In this document: positions 35,141 to 44,109 of the stretch, piece after piece | Numbering within the stretch: position 1 is the first letter of the stretch | Layout: each line of letters opens with the position of its first letter | From: Cellulomonas chitinilytica | GTDB taxonomy: Bacteria > Actinomycetota > Actinomycetes > Actinomycetales > Cellulomonadaceae | Length of the DNA: 64,000 bases | Reading direction: 5' to 3' | NCBI RefSeq assembly: GCF_016862675.1 | Contig: NZ_BONK01000010.1 | Coordinates: forward strand, 124,001-188,000 | Made by a program: the position numbers and the translations under genes | The notes under the pieces: generated by a model | Databases searched by the model: none | Told to the model about the DNA's origin: nothing | The model's input: the letters and a program-made list of their open reading frames with translations, nothing else

Positions 35141-36676
35141 ATGCGGATCGACCAGACCACTTCGCTCGTCGGCGCCGATCCGCTGCTGACGCTCGACGGT
35201 GCCGGGCCGCTGCGTGACCAGCTCGCGCGCGCCGTGCGCACGGCCGTCCGCGACGGCCGCCTGCCTCGCGGGGCCGCCCTGCCGCCGAGCCGTGCGCTCG
35301 CGGAGGGCCTCGGCGTCTCGCGGTGGGTCGTCACGGAGGCGTACGGCGAGCTCGTCGCCGAGGGCGTGCTCGAGGCGCGCACCGGGTCCGCGACGCGCGT
35401 CGGGCAGGGCGGGTGGACAGGACCCGTGACGACCCAGGCGGGTGCAGGTGCGCCAGGGCCGTCGCCCGGGTCGGGAGCCCCGCGGCCGTCACGACCGGCC
35501 GAGCAGCCGCGCCCCGCACGCCTGCGGTACGACCTCGGCCCCGGCGTCGCCGACCTGCGCCACCTCCCACGTCAGGCCTGGGCGCGCGCGACCCACGACG
35601 CCGTGATGCTGGCGACGCCGTCCGACCTGCTGGGCGCCGACCCGCGCGGCACCCCTCGGCTGCGAGCGGTGCTCGCGGCCCGGCTCGCCGCGTCGCGGGC
35701 CGTCGTCGCGGAGCCCGACGACGTCGTCGTGACGCACGGGTCGAGCGACGGGGTCGCGCGGGTCGCGCGCACGCTCGTCGCGGACGGTCACCGGGCGCTC
35801 CTCGTCGAGGACCCCGGCTGGCCGGTCCTGCGCGACGTCGCGCAGCACGCCCGCCTCGCGATCGTCCCCGTCCCCGTCGACGCCGACGGGGTCGACACCG
35901 ACGCGCTCGTGCGGGCCGCGGAGCGTTCCGGTGCCCGGGCCGCGCTCGTCACGCCCGCGCACCAGTTCCCGTCGGGCGGCGTGCTCGCACCTGCACGACG
36001 CGAGGCGCTCGTCCGGTGGGCACGCAGCGTCGACGGCGTCGTGCTCGAGGACGACTACGACGCGGAGTTCCGCTACGACCGGCGACCCGTCGCCGCGCTG
36101 CAAGGGCTCGCACCCGACCGGGTCGTGCTCGTCGGGTCGCTCAGCAAGACCCTCGCGCCCGCGTTCGGCATCGGGTGGCTCGTCGGGCCGCGACGGCTCG
36201 TCGGTGACCGCACGCCCGGCGACGCGCGCCACGGCATCGGCGAGGGCCCGCTGGGCGGAGCCGGGCTCGACCGGTTCGTGCCGCCGCCACCCGTGCTGCA
36301 CCAGCTCGCGTTCGCCGCGCTCGTCGCCGACGGCTCCTACGACCGTCATCTCCGGGCCGCCCGGACCAGGTACCGACATCGGCGGACGGCGCTGCTCACA
36401 GCGCTCGCGGCTGCCCTGCCCGAGCTGCCCGTGTCCGGGGTCGCCGCGGGGCTGCACGCGGTGCTCGCTCTGCCCGCCACGGCCGACGAGGGCCGGGTGG
36501 TGCGGCTCGCCGCGCAGCGGCAGGTCCACGTCGTCCCCGCAGGGCGGTACCACGTGGTGCCCGACGGGCGGCCGCCCGCGCTCGTCCTCGGCTACGGCAA
36601 CCTCGTCGACGCGGTCCTGCCGGAGGCGGTCGCCCGGCTGGCCGACGCGATCCGGGCCGGGACGCGCGGGGCGTGA
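35141..36676 (+). CDS. MocR-type regulator: GntR winged helix fused to aminotransferase domain
   Basis: A 511-residue PLP-binding transcription factor. The N-terminal winged helix (about 12-85) includes LRDQLARAVRTAVRDGRLPRG and SRALAEGLGVSRWVVTEAYGEL. A Pro/Gly linker (about 90-125) leads to a fold-type I aminotransferase domain, with the PLP-binding Lys at about 336 in GSLSKTLAPAFG and the DDYDAEFRY motif upstream. ATG 35141 is chosen: TACGGT ends eight bases before it and its ribosome site is poor, whereas an earlier GTG at 35111 lacks conservation. Members such as PdxR control vitamin B6 or amine metabolism; here the divergent aldo/keto reductase is the clear candidate target. Confidence 0.92.
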   Translation: MRIDQTTSLVGADPLLTLDGAGPLRDQLARAVRTAVRDGRLPRGAALPPSRALAEGLGVSRWVVTEAYGELVAEGVLEARTGSATRVGQGGWTGPVTTQAGAGAPGPSPGSGAPRPSRPAEQPRPARLRYDLGPGVADLRHLPRQAWARATHDAVMLATPSDLLGADPRGTPRLRAVLAARLAASRAVVAEPDDVVVTHGSSDGVARVARTLVADGHRALLVEDPGWPVLRDVAQHARLAIVPVPVDADGVDTDALVRAAERSGARAALVTPAHQFPSGGVLAPARREALVRWARSVDGVVLEDDYDAEFRYDRRPVAALQGLAPDRVVLVGSLSKTLAPAFGIGWLVGPRRLVGDRTPGDARHGIGEGPLGGAGLDRFVPPPPVLHQLAFAALVADGSYDRHLRAARTRYRHRRTALLTALAAALPELPVSGVAAGLHAVLALPATADEGRVVRLAAQRQVHVVPAGRYHVVPDGRPPALVLGYGNLVDAVLPEAVARLADAIRAGTRGA

Positions 36677-36849
36677 CCCGGTGGGGCGGGCGGGGCGTGA
36701 CCCGGTGGGTGGCCGGGCGGCTGGTCCGGTGTGGCGGCATGACCGGTGCGTGACGGTGTCCGAAGGGCGGCGTGACCGACTCATGATGTCGACCGAGGGT
36801 GCCGACGCCGAGGCGGGTGACATTGGCAACACCGCAGGTTGACGCGGGT

Positions 36850-36861
36850 CGAATCGATTCG
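36850..36861. promoter_or_regulatory. 12-bp palindrome upstream of the Bcr/CflA exporter
   Basis: CGAATCGATTCG is a perfect palindrome with a TTGACG hexamer just before it (36839-36844). It lies about 100 bp upstream of the exporter ATG in a 287-bp gap with no gene. Its AT content stands out from the surroundings. It is a plausible operator for an unidentified regulator. Confidence 0.4.
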
Positions 36862-36963
36862 CGTCGGGGCGGCGGCGATGTGAGACTGGACCGCGATGAG
36901 CTTGCGCACGACCCACGACCCCGCCGCCGATCCCGCCCGCCACCGACCCTCGTCGAGCCGCCG

Positions 36964-38367
36964 ATGACCACGCACCTGAGCCCGGGCCGCCACACCACCC
37001 ACCCCGGTTCCGCCGTCCCCACGCCGTCCGTCCCGACGGCGTCCGTCCCGACGCCGGCCGTCGCCGGCCCGTCCGTCGTCGCCCCGGCGGCGACCCTGGG
37101 TCCGGCACCGACGAGCCTCCCGGAGAGGGCCGAGCCCGCAGCCCCCGACGCCGCGGCGACGGCGCCGGCGTTCCGCCCCAACGCCAAGTACGTCCTGCTG
37201 CTCGGCATGATGTGCGCGCTCCCGGCGATCTCGAACGACATCTACCTGCCGTCCCTGCCGGACGTCGCCCGCGACCTGAACACGTCCGCGACGGCCGCCC
37301 AGCTGACGATGACCGCGATGATGGTCGGCGGCGCCATGGGCCAGCTCGTGATCGGCCCGCTGTCCGACCGGTTCGGCCGGCGGCGCCCGGTGCTCATCGG
37401 CGTCGCGCTGCACGTCGTCACGTCGGTGCTGTGCGCGCTCGCGCCGTCGATCCTTCCGCTCATCGGCATCCGCGTGGCCCAGGGCTTCTTCAACGCGGCC
37501 GCGACCGTCGTCGCGATGGCCGTGATCCGCGACCGCTTCGTCGGCGCCGACGCGTCCCGGCTGATCTCCCGGCTGATGCTCGTCATCGGTGTCGCCCCGC
37601 TGTTCGCGCCGTCCGTCGGCGGGCTGATCGCAGGGGAGGTCGGGTGGCGCGGCGTGTTCGGCGCGCTCGGGCTGTTCGGTGTCGCGCTGTGGCTCGTCGT
37701 CTGGCGCCGGCTCCCCGAGACCCTCCCGCCCGAGCGGCGACGCGACGGCGGGATGCGCACCGCGATGTCGGGGTACCGCCGGCTCTTCCGCGACCGGCAC
37801 TTCCTCGCGCTCGCGCTGATGCCCGGCCTCGGGAACGCCGTGCTCATGAGCTACGTCGTCGCGTCGCCGTTCGTCCTCCAGGAGGGGTACGGGCTGTCCG
37901 CGCACGAGTTCTCGCTCCTGTTCGCCGTGAACGGCCTGGGGCTCGTCGGCGGCGCGCAGGTCAACGCCGCGCTGGTCCGCCGGGTCGCGCCGATCCGGAT
38001 CATCCGGGTCGCGCTGCCGCTGTCCGTCGCGTTCACCCTCGGTCTGCTCGCCATCGCGATCACCGGATGGGGCGGGCTCGCCGCGATCCTCGTCGCGCTC
38101 TGGCTCGTGCTGGCGCTCGTGAACCTCGCACCGCCGAACGCCTCGGCGCTCGCCCTGAGCCGGCACGGCGAGATCGCCGGCACCGCGGCCGCGCTCATCG
38201 GGGCGATCGGCATCGGGGTGTCGGCGGTGATCAGCCCGCTGTCCGGTCTGCTCGGCGGTGACTCGGTCGCGATGGCCGGCGTCATGGTCGGCGCGGCCGT
38301 CGCGGCGCTGCTCGTCCTCGCCGTCGCGACCCCTGCGTACCGTCGCGGTGGTGCCTGGGCGGCCTGA
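36964..38367 (+). CDS. Bcr/CflA-family MFS multidrug exporter
   Basis: A 467-residue major facilitator. The first 65 or so residues are a disordered Thr/Pro/Ala/Val tail with repeated PTPSVPTASVPTPA-like units, then 12 membrane helices. Family motifs: LPAISNDIYLPSLPDVARDL after helix 1, GQLVIGPLSDRFGRRRPVL between helices 2 and 3. The start is uncertain: the ATG at 36964 has no good ribosome site, and an in-frame GTG at 36880 would lengthen the tail by 28 residues. Substrates of this family include bicyclomycin, sulfonamides and chloramphenicol-type drugs; the real one is unknown. It ends convergently to the aminotransferase gene. Confidence 0.88.
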   Translation: MTTHLSPGRHTTHPGSAVPTPSVPTASVPTPAVAGPSVVAPAATLGPAPTSLPERAEPAAPDAAATAPAFRPNAKYVLLLGMMCALPAISNDIYLPSLPDVARDLNTSATAAQLTMTAMMVGGAMGQLVIGPLSDRFGRRRPVLIGVALHVVTSVLCALAPSILPLIGIRVAQGFFNAAATVVAMAVIRDRFVGADASRLISRLMLVIGVAPLFAPSVGGLIAGEVGWRGVFGALGLFGVALWLVVWRRLPETLPPERRRDGGMRTAMSGYRRLFRDRHFLALALMPGLGNAVLMSYVVASPFVLQEGYGLSAHEFSLLFAVNGLGLVGGAQVNAALVRRVAPIRIIRVALPLSVAFTLGLLAIAITGWGGLAAILVALWLVLALVNLAPPNASALALSRHGEIAGTAAALIGAIGIGVSAVISPLSGLLGGDSVAMAGVMVGAAVAALLVLAVATPAYRRGGAWAA

Positions 38368-38410
38368 GCCGCGCAGGTCCGCACAGGTGCGCACCGGCGG
38401 GTGCGGCGGT

Positions 38411-38470
38411 CGGCCCGGCCCGGCCCGCCCGGCCCGCCCGGCCCGCCCGGCCCGGCCCACCCGGCCCGGC
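38411..38470. repeat. GGCCCGCCC simple repeat in a convergent gap
   Basis: GGCCCGCCC occurs three times head to tail (38422-38448) and is flanked by the related GGCCC/ACCC units. The array sits in the 166-bp gap between the MFS exporter stop and the aminotransferase stop. No clear hairpin terminator replaces it. Confidence 0.6.
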
Positions 38471-38533
38471 GCGGGTCCGGCGGGTCGTGCGTGAGGTCGT
38501 GCGGCCGGTCGGGACCGACGAGTCGCGGCGTGC

Positions 38534-39775
38534 TCAGCGCGTGCCGAGGGCCCGCAGGCGGCGGACCGCCTCCTCGAGGACGTCGTCCCGCTTGACGAAC
38601 GTGAAGCGCACCCACGAGCGCAGCGCGACGTCGGCGGGCGACCCGGTGTGCGTGAAGGCCGAGACGGGGACGCCGACGACCCCGGCCAGCTCCGGCAGCG
38701 CGTGGCACAGGGCCTCACCGTCGTCGAACCCGAGCGGTGCCGCGTCGGCGAGCACGAAGTACGTGCCGTCGGGGCGGACGACCCGGAACCCGGCGTCGAC
38801 GAGACCCGCGCAGAGCAGGTCGCGGCGGCGCGTCAGCGACGCGGCCAGCTCGTCCACCCAGGCCGTGACCTCCGGGTCCCGCAGCGCGAACGCCACGGCC
38901 GGCTGGAACGGCGCCCCCGAGACGTAGGTGAGGAACTGCTTCACGGTCCGCACGGCCGTGACCAGGTGCTCCGGTCCGGTCACCCAGCCGATCTTCCAGC
39001 CGGTGAACGAGAACGTCTTGCCCGCCGACGACACCGTCAGGGTCCGCTCCGCCATCCCGGGCAGCGTCGCCACCGGGACGTGCTCCGGGCGAGCGGGTCC
39101 CCCGAGGAGCAGGTGCTCGTACACCTCGTCCGTGACGACGACGGCGTCGTGCGCGACCGCGAGACGCGCGACCACCGCGAGCTCGTCCCGCGTCAGCACG
39201 GTGCCCGTCGGGTTGTGCGGCGTGTTCAGCAGCACCAGCCGGGTGCGGTCCGTGAACGCCGCCGTCAGCGCCTGCTCGTCGAGCCGGAAGCCCTCGGTCG
39301 TGGGGCGCAGCGGCGCGGTCGTGTGCGTGGCGCCCGCCATCGCGATGACCGCCGCGTACGCGTCGTAGAACGGCTCGAGCGTGAGCACCTCGTCGCCCGG
39401 GCCCGCGAGCGCGAGGACGGCCGCTGCGAGCGCCTCCGTGGCCCCCGCCGTGACGAGCACCTCCCGGTCGAGGTCGAACCGCAGGCCGTACCGGGTGAGC
39501 TGGTGCTCTGCGACCGCCTCCCGCAGCGCCTGGATCCCCGGGCCCGGCGGGTACTGGTTGGCCCCCTGCGCGATGGCGTCCGCCGCGGCGCGTGCGACCG
39601 ACGCCGGACCGTCGACGTCCGGGAAGCCCTGCCCGAGGTTGAGCGCGCCCGTCCGGGTCGCCAGGGCCGACATCTCCGCGAACACCGTCGCGCGGACGTC
39701 ACCGCTCGGGGTCAGGAGCCCCGTCGCCCGGGCCACGTCACGCCAGCGAGGGGTCAGTACGGTCGGGATCGTCAC
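38534..39775 (-). CDS. Fold-type I PLP aminotransferase (DapC/KAT-like)
   Basis: A 413-residue class I/II aminotransferase. Conserved features: LNLGQGFPDVDGP at the N-terminus, NQYPPGPGIQALREA, NTPHNPTGTVL, DEVYEHL, and the PLP lysine in SSAGKTFSFTGWKIGW. This pattern is shared by actinobacterial N-succinyldiaminopimelate aminotransferases (DapC, Rv0858c-like) and by kynurenine/methionine aminotransferases, so the substrate is not settled. GTG 39775 follows TATCCT by six bases, again leaderless. It could supply the lysine pathway (lysA lies at 59.3 kb) if it is DapC. Confidence 0.9.
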   Translation of the reverse strand: MTIPTVLTPRWRDVARATGLLTPSGDVRATVFAEMSALATRTGALNLGQGFPDVDGPASVARAAADAIAQGANQYPPGPGIQALREAVAEHQLTRYGLRFDLDREVLVTAGATEALAAAVLALAGPGDEVLTLEPFYDAYAAVIAMAGATHTTAPLRPTTEGFRLDEQALTAAFTDRTRLVLLNTPHNPTGTVLTRDELAVVARLAVAHDAVVVTDEVYEHLLLGGPARPEHVPVATLPGMAERTLTVSSAGKTFSFTGWKIGWVTGPEHLVTAVRTVKQFLTYVSGAPFQPAVAFALRDPEVTAWVDELAASLTRRRDLLCAGLVDAGFRVVRPDGTYFVLADAAPLGFDDGEALCHALPELAGVVGVPVSAFTHTGSPADVALRSWVRFTFVKRDDVLEEAVRRLRALGTR

Positions 39776-39862
39776 CCCGCGAGGATAGGCCGGGCGGTGC
39801 GACGACGGGTCCGCCGGGCTCGGCCGCGGGCGCGGACGACACCGCAGCGTGCCTCGGGCGTC

Positions 39863-39988
39863 TCAGAGGATGCCGGCCGCCGCCATCGCACCGACGACGA
39901 CGAGCATCGCGATCGACGCCCAGGCACTCAGCACCCACCACTCCACGTGGTGCCTGCGCGGGACGCGCACCGGGTGTCGGTCAGCCAT
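39863..39988 (-). CDS. Possible 41-residue single-span membrane protein
   Basis: A short frame reading MADRHPVRVPRRHHVEWW then a hydrophobic run WVLSAWASIAMLVVVGAMAAAGIL to the stop. The positive N-terminus followed by one helix gives a plausible small membrane protein with N-in orientation. GAAGG lies only one base before the ATG, too close for a good ribosome site, and no homologue comes to mind, so it may be spurious. It occupies part of the 453-bp gap between the aminotransferase start and the coiled-coil lipoprotein stop; the remaining 240 bp (39989-40228) show no gene. Confidence 0.4.
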   Translation of the reverse strand: MADRHPVRVPRRHHVEWWVLSAWASIAMLVVVGAMAAAGIL

Positions 39989-40228
39989 ACCTTCACCATC
40001 GGCAGGTCCGTCCGGAGGTACAACGTCCCGCGCCGCGCGACCCCGAAATCACCCAGATGCGCGCGGGTCCGCGGGCGAACCGCGGCGTCGCCGACGCCGG
40101 GGGGGCCGGACGAGCGCTGGACGCGTCCCGCGCGCATCCGCGGCGAACCGCACACCCGGCACGACGACGCTGCCCGGCGAGCACCGAACGGGAGCGGCCT
40201 CGTCCCTCGGCCGAGGGTCAGGTCTGCG

Positions 40229-40783
40229 TCAGCCCGACGTCGCGGCCCGCAGGTCGTCGCCCAGGGACGCGAGCTCCTGCGACAGGTCGTCGAGCGCGTC
40301 CGCCGCCTCACCGCCCGCGTCGGCCTTCGCCGCGTCGAGCTGCTGGCGTGCTGCGTCGAGCTCCGCCTGGGCGTCCGCGATCGCCTCCTGGCTCTGCTCC
40401 GTGCCGTCGGCCTTCGCCTTGTCGAGGGCCGCCTGGGCGTCGGTGACGGCCTGCTGCGCCTGGGCGACGGCCGCGTCCGCCTTGGCCTTGGTGGTCGCGT
40501 CGAGCGAGCTGAGCTTCTCCTTGGCGGCCTCGATCTCGTCCTTCGCCTCCTGGGCCTGCTGGCGCGCGTCCTCGAGGGACTGGCGGGCCTCGTCGACGGC
40601 GCTGCGTGCGCTGCTGGCGGCATCCTTGGCCTGCTGGGCGGCGTCGTCGATGTCGGAGTCGGAGCAGGCGGCGAGGCCGGCGGCCACGCCGACGCCCAGC
40701 GCGAGCGCTGCGAGGCGCGAGGTGGTGCGGGTGCGGAACGACCGGGGTGTCGTCCGTGTGCTGTGGGGGCCGATCGGGAGCAC
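40229..40783 (-). CDS. Putative coiled-coil lipoprotein
   Basis: A 184-residue exported lipoprotein. The signal peptide (about 20-45) ends in LAAC (lipobox, acylated Cys then SDSDIDD). Nearly all of the mature part is a long, charged, Ala/Gln/Asp/Lys-rich helix with heptad spacing (DAAQQAKDAASSARSAV, QAQQAVTDAQAAL), predicted to form a coiled coil. The GTG at 40783 is preceded by AGGAGG eight bases upstream, one of the best ribosome sites in the window; longer frames to 40876 lack it. Function unknown; similar proteins are often described only as coiled-coil lipoproteins. Confidence 0.85.
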   Translation of the reverse strand: MLPIGPHSTRTTPRSFRTRTTSRLAALALGVGVAAGLAACSDSDIDDAAQQAKDAASSARSAVDEARQSLEDARQQAQEAKDEIEAAKEKLSSLDATTKAKADAAVAQAQQAVTDAQAALDKAKADGTEQSQEAIADAQAELDAARQQLDAAKADAGGEAADALDDLSQELASLGDDLRAATSG

Positions 40784-40919
40784 GGGGTCCTCCTGGGGGT
40801 CGGGTCCGCCACAGTCTGCCCGCCCGTCGGCCGCGGCGCCCGCCGGTCCCGTGCTCGTCCGTCCCGACGGCGGCACCGATCTGGACGATCGCCCGACTGC
40901 GCGCGCTGCCGGTGCGCCT

Positions 40920-41042
40920 CGCGCGAGCGGTCCCCGCGATGGCGGCGACCGCTCGCGCGGCGCTCTCCCCTGGGTCGCGGCGACCGCTCGCGTGGCGCTC
41001 TCCCCAGGGTCGCGGCGACCGCTCGCGTGGATCGGTCCCCTG
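40920..41042. repeat. 35-bp tandem repeats with an inverted copy
   Basis: Three copies of a 35-bp unit containing GCGGCGACCGCTCGCG begin at 40942, 40977 and 41012; the third diverges after about 20 bp. Immediately before them, CGCGCGAGCGGTC (40920-40932) is the exact reverse complement of GACCGCTCGCGCG (40947-40959) in the first unit, so a 13-bp stem with a 14-base loop can form. The array lies in the 360-bp non-coding gap between adhE and the lipoprotein gene, next to the adhE terminator. Confidence 0.7.
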
Positions 41043-41049
41043 ACAAGGC

Positions 41050-41088
41050 GATGCCTCGCCCGGCGGGTGGTCAGCCGGGCGAGGCATC
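41050..41088 (-). terminator. adhE terminator, perfect 15-bp stem
   Basis: GATGCCTCGCCCGGC (41050-41064) pairs perfectly with GCCGGGCGAGGCATC (41074-41088) around a 9-base loop, 55 bp after the minus-strand adhE stop at 41144. No T-run follows. Confidence 0.82.
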
Positions 41089-41143
41089 GGGGCGAGCAGG
41101 ACGGCCGCTCCCGCAGAGGGGGGGCAGGGCGGCCGCGGAGGAC

Positions 41144-43909
41144 TCAGGCCTCCAGCTGCTCGCTGCGGCGCGTACGGACGTCCTCCAGCGACGTTCCGTA
41201 GTAAGCCGCCGTCAACAGGTCCTTCATGTCGTCGATCATCGGCATCCGCGGGTTGGCGGGTGCGCACTGGTCCTCGTAGGCGCCCATGGCGACCTCGTCG
41301 AGCCGGGAGATGAACTCCTGCTCGTCGACGCCCTGCGCCTGGAAGGACGACGGGATGCCGACCTTGGAACGCAGCGCCTCGACCGCGAGGGCGTACGACT
41401 CCACGCCCTCGGCCGGCGTGGAGGCCGGCAGGCCGAGCATCGCGGCGATCTGCTGGAACCGCTCCGGCGCGACGTAGTGCTCGTACTTCGGCCAGCTCGT
41501 GAGCTTCGTCGGGACGGTGCCGTTGTAGCGGATGACGTGGGGGAGCAGCGTCGCGTTCGTGCGGCCGTGCACCAGGTGGTACGTCGAGCCGGTCACGTGC
41601 GCCATGGCGTGCACGATCCCGAGGAACGCGTTGCCGAAGCTCATCCCGGCGATCGTCCCGGCGTTGTGCATCTTCTCCCGGGCGTCCCGCGTGGCGGGGT
41701 CGTTCGGGTCCCCGTTCACGGACATGGCCAGGTTGTCGAAGATGAGGCGGATCGCCTGCAGGGCCATGCCGTCCGTGAAGTCGTTGGCGTAGACGCTCAC
41801 GAACGCCTCGGTGGCGTGGGTGAGGGCGTCGAAGCCGGAGTCCGCCGCGAGCGACGGGGGCATCTTCGAGGTGAGGACGGGGTCGATGATCGCGACGGTC
41901 GGGGTGAGCGCGTAGTCCGCGAGCGGGTACTTCTTGCCGGCGTCCGGGTCGGAGATGACCGCGAACGGCGTGACCTCGGCGCCCGTGCCCGACGTCGTCG
42001 GGATGCAGACGAGCTGCGCGAGCTCGCCCAGGACGGGGAACTTGAACGCACGCTTGCGGACGTCGAAGAACTTCTGCTTCAGGTCGGAGAACTCGATCTC
42101 CGGGTGCTCGTAGAGCAGCCACATGACCTTCGCGGCGTCCATCGGCGAGCCGCCGCCGAGGGCGATGATCGTGTCGGGCCGGAAGTGGCGCATCTGCGCG
42201 GCGCCCGCCTGGACGGTCCGCACCGACGGCTCGGGCTCGACCTGGTCGATGATCTGCAGCGCGACCTTGTTGGGACGGCGGTTGAGGACGTCGATGATCT
42301 TGTCGACGAAGCCCAGCGTGGTCATCGTGGCGTCGGTGACGATCGTGACGCGCTCGACGTCGGCCATGTCCGACAGGTAGCGGATGGCGTTCGGCTCGAA
42401 GTACGTCTTCGCCGGGACCTTGAACCACTGCAGGTTGTTGTTGCGGCGACCGACCCGCTTGACGTTGATGAGGTTCACCGCCGAGACGTTGTTGGACACG
42501 GAGTTGTGCCCGTACGACCCGCAGCCCAGGGTGAGCGACGGGATGAACGCGTTGTAGATGTCACCGATGCCGCCGAGCGAGCTGGGGGCGTTCGCGATGA
42601 CGCGGACGGCCTTCACCCGGCTGCCGAACTCCTCGGTCAGGGCGTCGTCGCGCGTGTGGATCGCGGCGGAGTGGCCCAGGCCGTCGAACTCGACCATCTG
42701 CTCGGCCAGGGTGATGCCGTGCTCGGTGGACGTCGCACGCAGCACCGCGAGGACCGGCGCGAGCTTCTCGCGGGTCAGGGGCTCCTGGGGGCCGACACCG
42801 GAGACCTCGGCCAGGATGATCGACGTGTCGGCCGGGACGCTGAAGCCGGCCTTCTCGGCGATCCACTGCGGCGACTGGCCGACGACGGACGGGTTGAGCT
42901 TGGCCTCGGCGCAGTTCGTGCCCTCGGCGTCGACGCCGAAGATGAACTGCTCGAGCTTGGCCTTCTCGGCGGGCGTGGCGCGGTAGGCGTGCAGCACGGC
43001 GAACTCGCGCATGGCCTCGTCGTAGATGACGTCGTCGAGGATGACGGCCTGCTCGGAGGCGCAGATCATGCCGTTGTCGAACGCCTTGGACAGCACGACG
43101 TCGTTGACGGCCCGCTTGAGCTTGGCGGTCTTCTCGATGTAGGCGGGGACGTTGCCGGCGCCGACGCCGAGCGCGGGCTTGCCGCACGAGTAGGCGGCGC
43201 GGACCATCGCGTTGCCGCCGGTCGCGAGGATGGTGGAGACGCCCGGGTGGTTCATCAGGGCGTTGGTGGCGGCGATCGAGGGCGTCTCGACCCACTGGAT
43301 GCAGTGCTCGGGGGCACCGGCCGCGATCGCGGCGTCGCGGACGACCTTGGCGGCGGCGACGGAGGACTTCTGGGCGCTCGGGTGGAACGCGAAGATGATC
43401 GGGTTGCGCGTCTTGAGCGCGATGAGCGACTTGAAGATCGCGGTCGACGTCGGGTTCGTCACGGGGGTGACGCCACAGATGACGCCGACGGGCTCGGCGA
43501 TCTCGGTGATGCCCCGCAGGTCGTCGCGGCTGATCACGCCGACGGTCTTGAGGTCCGCCATCGAGTTCGTCACGTGCTCGCACGCGAAGATGTTCTTGAC
43601 GGCCTTGTCCTCGAACACGCCGCGGCCGGTCTCGTCGACGGCGAGCTTGGCGAGGTGCCCGTGCTGGTCCAGCGCGGCGACCGAGCCCTTCTTGACCAGG
43701 CGGTCGACGTCCTCCTGCGTGAAGCGGGAGTACTCGGCGAGGGCCTTGGTCGCGTTCGCGACGAGCTGGTCGATCGACGCGGTGATGTCAGCCTCAGGCG
43801 TCGTCGGCGCGGGTGCGGTGGTCGACGCGGCGCTGGCGCCTGCTGCGACGACGGTGTCGGCCTTGCGGCCCTTGGACGTGCGCGACGTGCTGGACTCGGT
43901 GACGGTCAC
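41144..43909 (-). CDS. adhE: Bifunctional acetaldehyde-CoA/alcohol dehydrogenase
   Basis: A 921-residue fermentative enzyme reducing acetyl-CoA to acetaldehyde and then ethanol, regenerating two NAD+. The N-terminal CoA-acylating aldehyde dehydrogenase (about 45-480) has the catalytic Cys in NGMICASEQAVI. The C-terminal iron-dependent alcohol dehydrogenase (about 490-900) has GGGSPMDAAK, GTGAEVTPFAVI and the His-rich metal segments FDALTHATEAF and VHAMAHVTGSTYHLVHG. The GTG at 43909 is chosen because AGGGGAG lies seven bases upstream; a longer frame reaches 44146 without one. AdhE implies ethanol-forming anaerobic growth, which suits facultative cellulomonads. A Rex-type operator was looked for upstream and not found; an interrupted inverted repeat GTTCGCTC/GAGCGAAC lies at 43944-43999. 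Confidence 0.95.
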   Translation of the reverse strand: MTVTESSTSRTSKGRKADTVVAAGASAASTTAPAPTTPEADITASIDQLVANATKALAEYSRFTQEDVDRLVKKGSVAALDQHGHLAKLAVDETGRGVFEDKAVKNIFACEHVTNSMADLKTVGVISRDDLRGITEIAEPVGVICGVTPVTNPTSTAIFKSLIALKTRNPIIFAFHPSAQKSSVAAAKVVRDAAIAAGAPEHCIQWVETPSIAATNALMNHPGVSTILATGGNAMVRAAYSCGKPALGVGAGNVPAYIEKTAKLKRAVNDVVLSKAFDNGMICASEQAVILDDVIYDEAMREFAVLHAYRATPAEKAKLEQFIFGVDAEGTNCAEAKLNPSVVGQSPQWIAEKAGFSVPADTSIILAEVSGVGPQEPLTREKLAPVLAVLRATSTEHGITLAEQMVEFDGLGHSAAIHTRDDALTEEFGSRVKAVRVIANAPSSLGGIGDIYNAFIPSLTLGCGSYGHNSVSNNVSAVNLINVKRVGRRNNNLQWFKVPAKTYFEPNAIRYLSDMADVERVTIVTDATMTTLGFVDKIIDVLNRRPNKVALQIIDQVEPEPSVRTVQAGAAQMRHFRPDTIIALGGGSPMDAAKVMWLLYEHPEIEFSDLKQKFFDVRKRAFKFPVLGELAQLVCIPTTSGTGAEVTPFAVISDPDAGKKYPLADYALTPTVAIIDPVLTSKMPPSLAADSGFDALTHATEAFVSVYANDFTDGMALQAIRLIFDNLAMSVNGDPNDPATRDAREKMHNAGTIAGMSFGNAFLGIVHAMAHVTGSTYHLVHGRTNATLLPHVIRYNGTVPTKLTSWPKYEHYVAPERFQQIAAMLGLPASTPAEGVESYALAVEALRSKVGIPSSFQAQGVDEQEFISRLDEVAMGAYEDQCAPANPRMPMIDDMKDLLTAAYYGTSLEDVRTRRSEQLEA

Positions 43910-44109
43910 CGTGGGCTCCCCTTGAGCAGGTAACAGGTGGTGGGTTCGCTCCGACGCTGGAGATCGCGGTTGCGACAGGAACGACGCTATTGAGCGAACT
44001 CGTCGGATGAATGGGGCGAAGGTCCTGACCTGCGCACCGGGTGGTGTGCCGCAGTGTTCCCGCAGGTCACGGGCCCCGTCGCTCCTCGATCGCGCGGAAG
44101 TCTCGTGGA

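Noticed and set aside
38411-38470. The GGCCCGCCC repeat as a CRISPR array
   Set aside because: Units are 9 bp with no spacers and no cas gene nearby; it is a simple-sequence repeat.
38648-43933. A 1761-residue open frame antisense to the aminotransferase, lipoprotein and adhE
   Set aside because: Low-complexity composition, no recognisable motif and overlap of three real genes; a codon-bias shadow.
43910-44109. A Rex (redox) operator upstream of adhE
   Set aside because: No TTGTGAN6TTCACAA-like sequence was seen on either strand in the upstream 200 bp.
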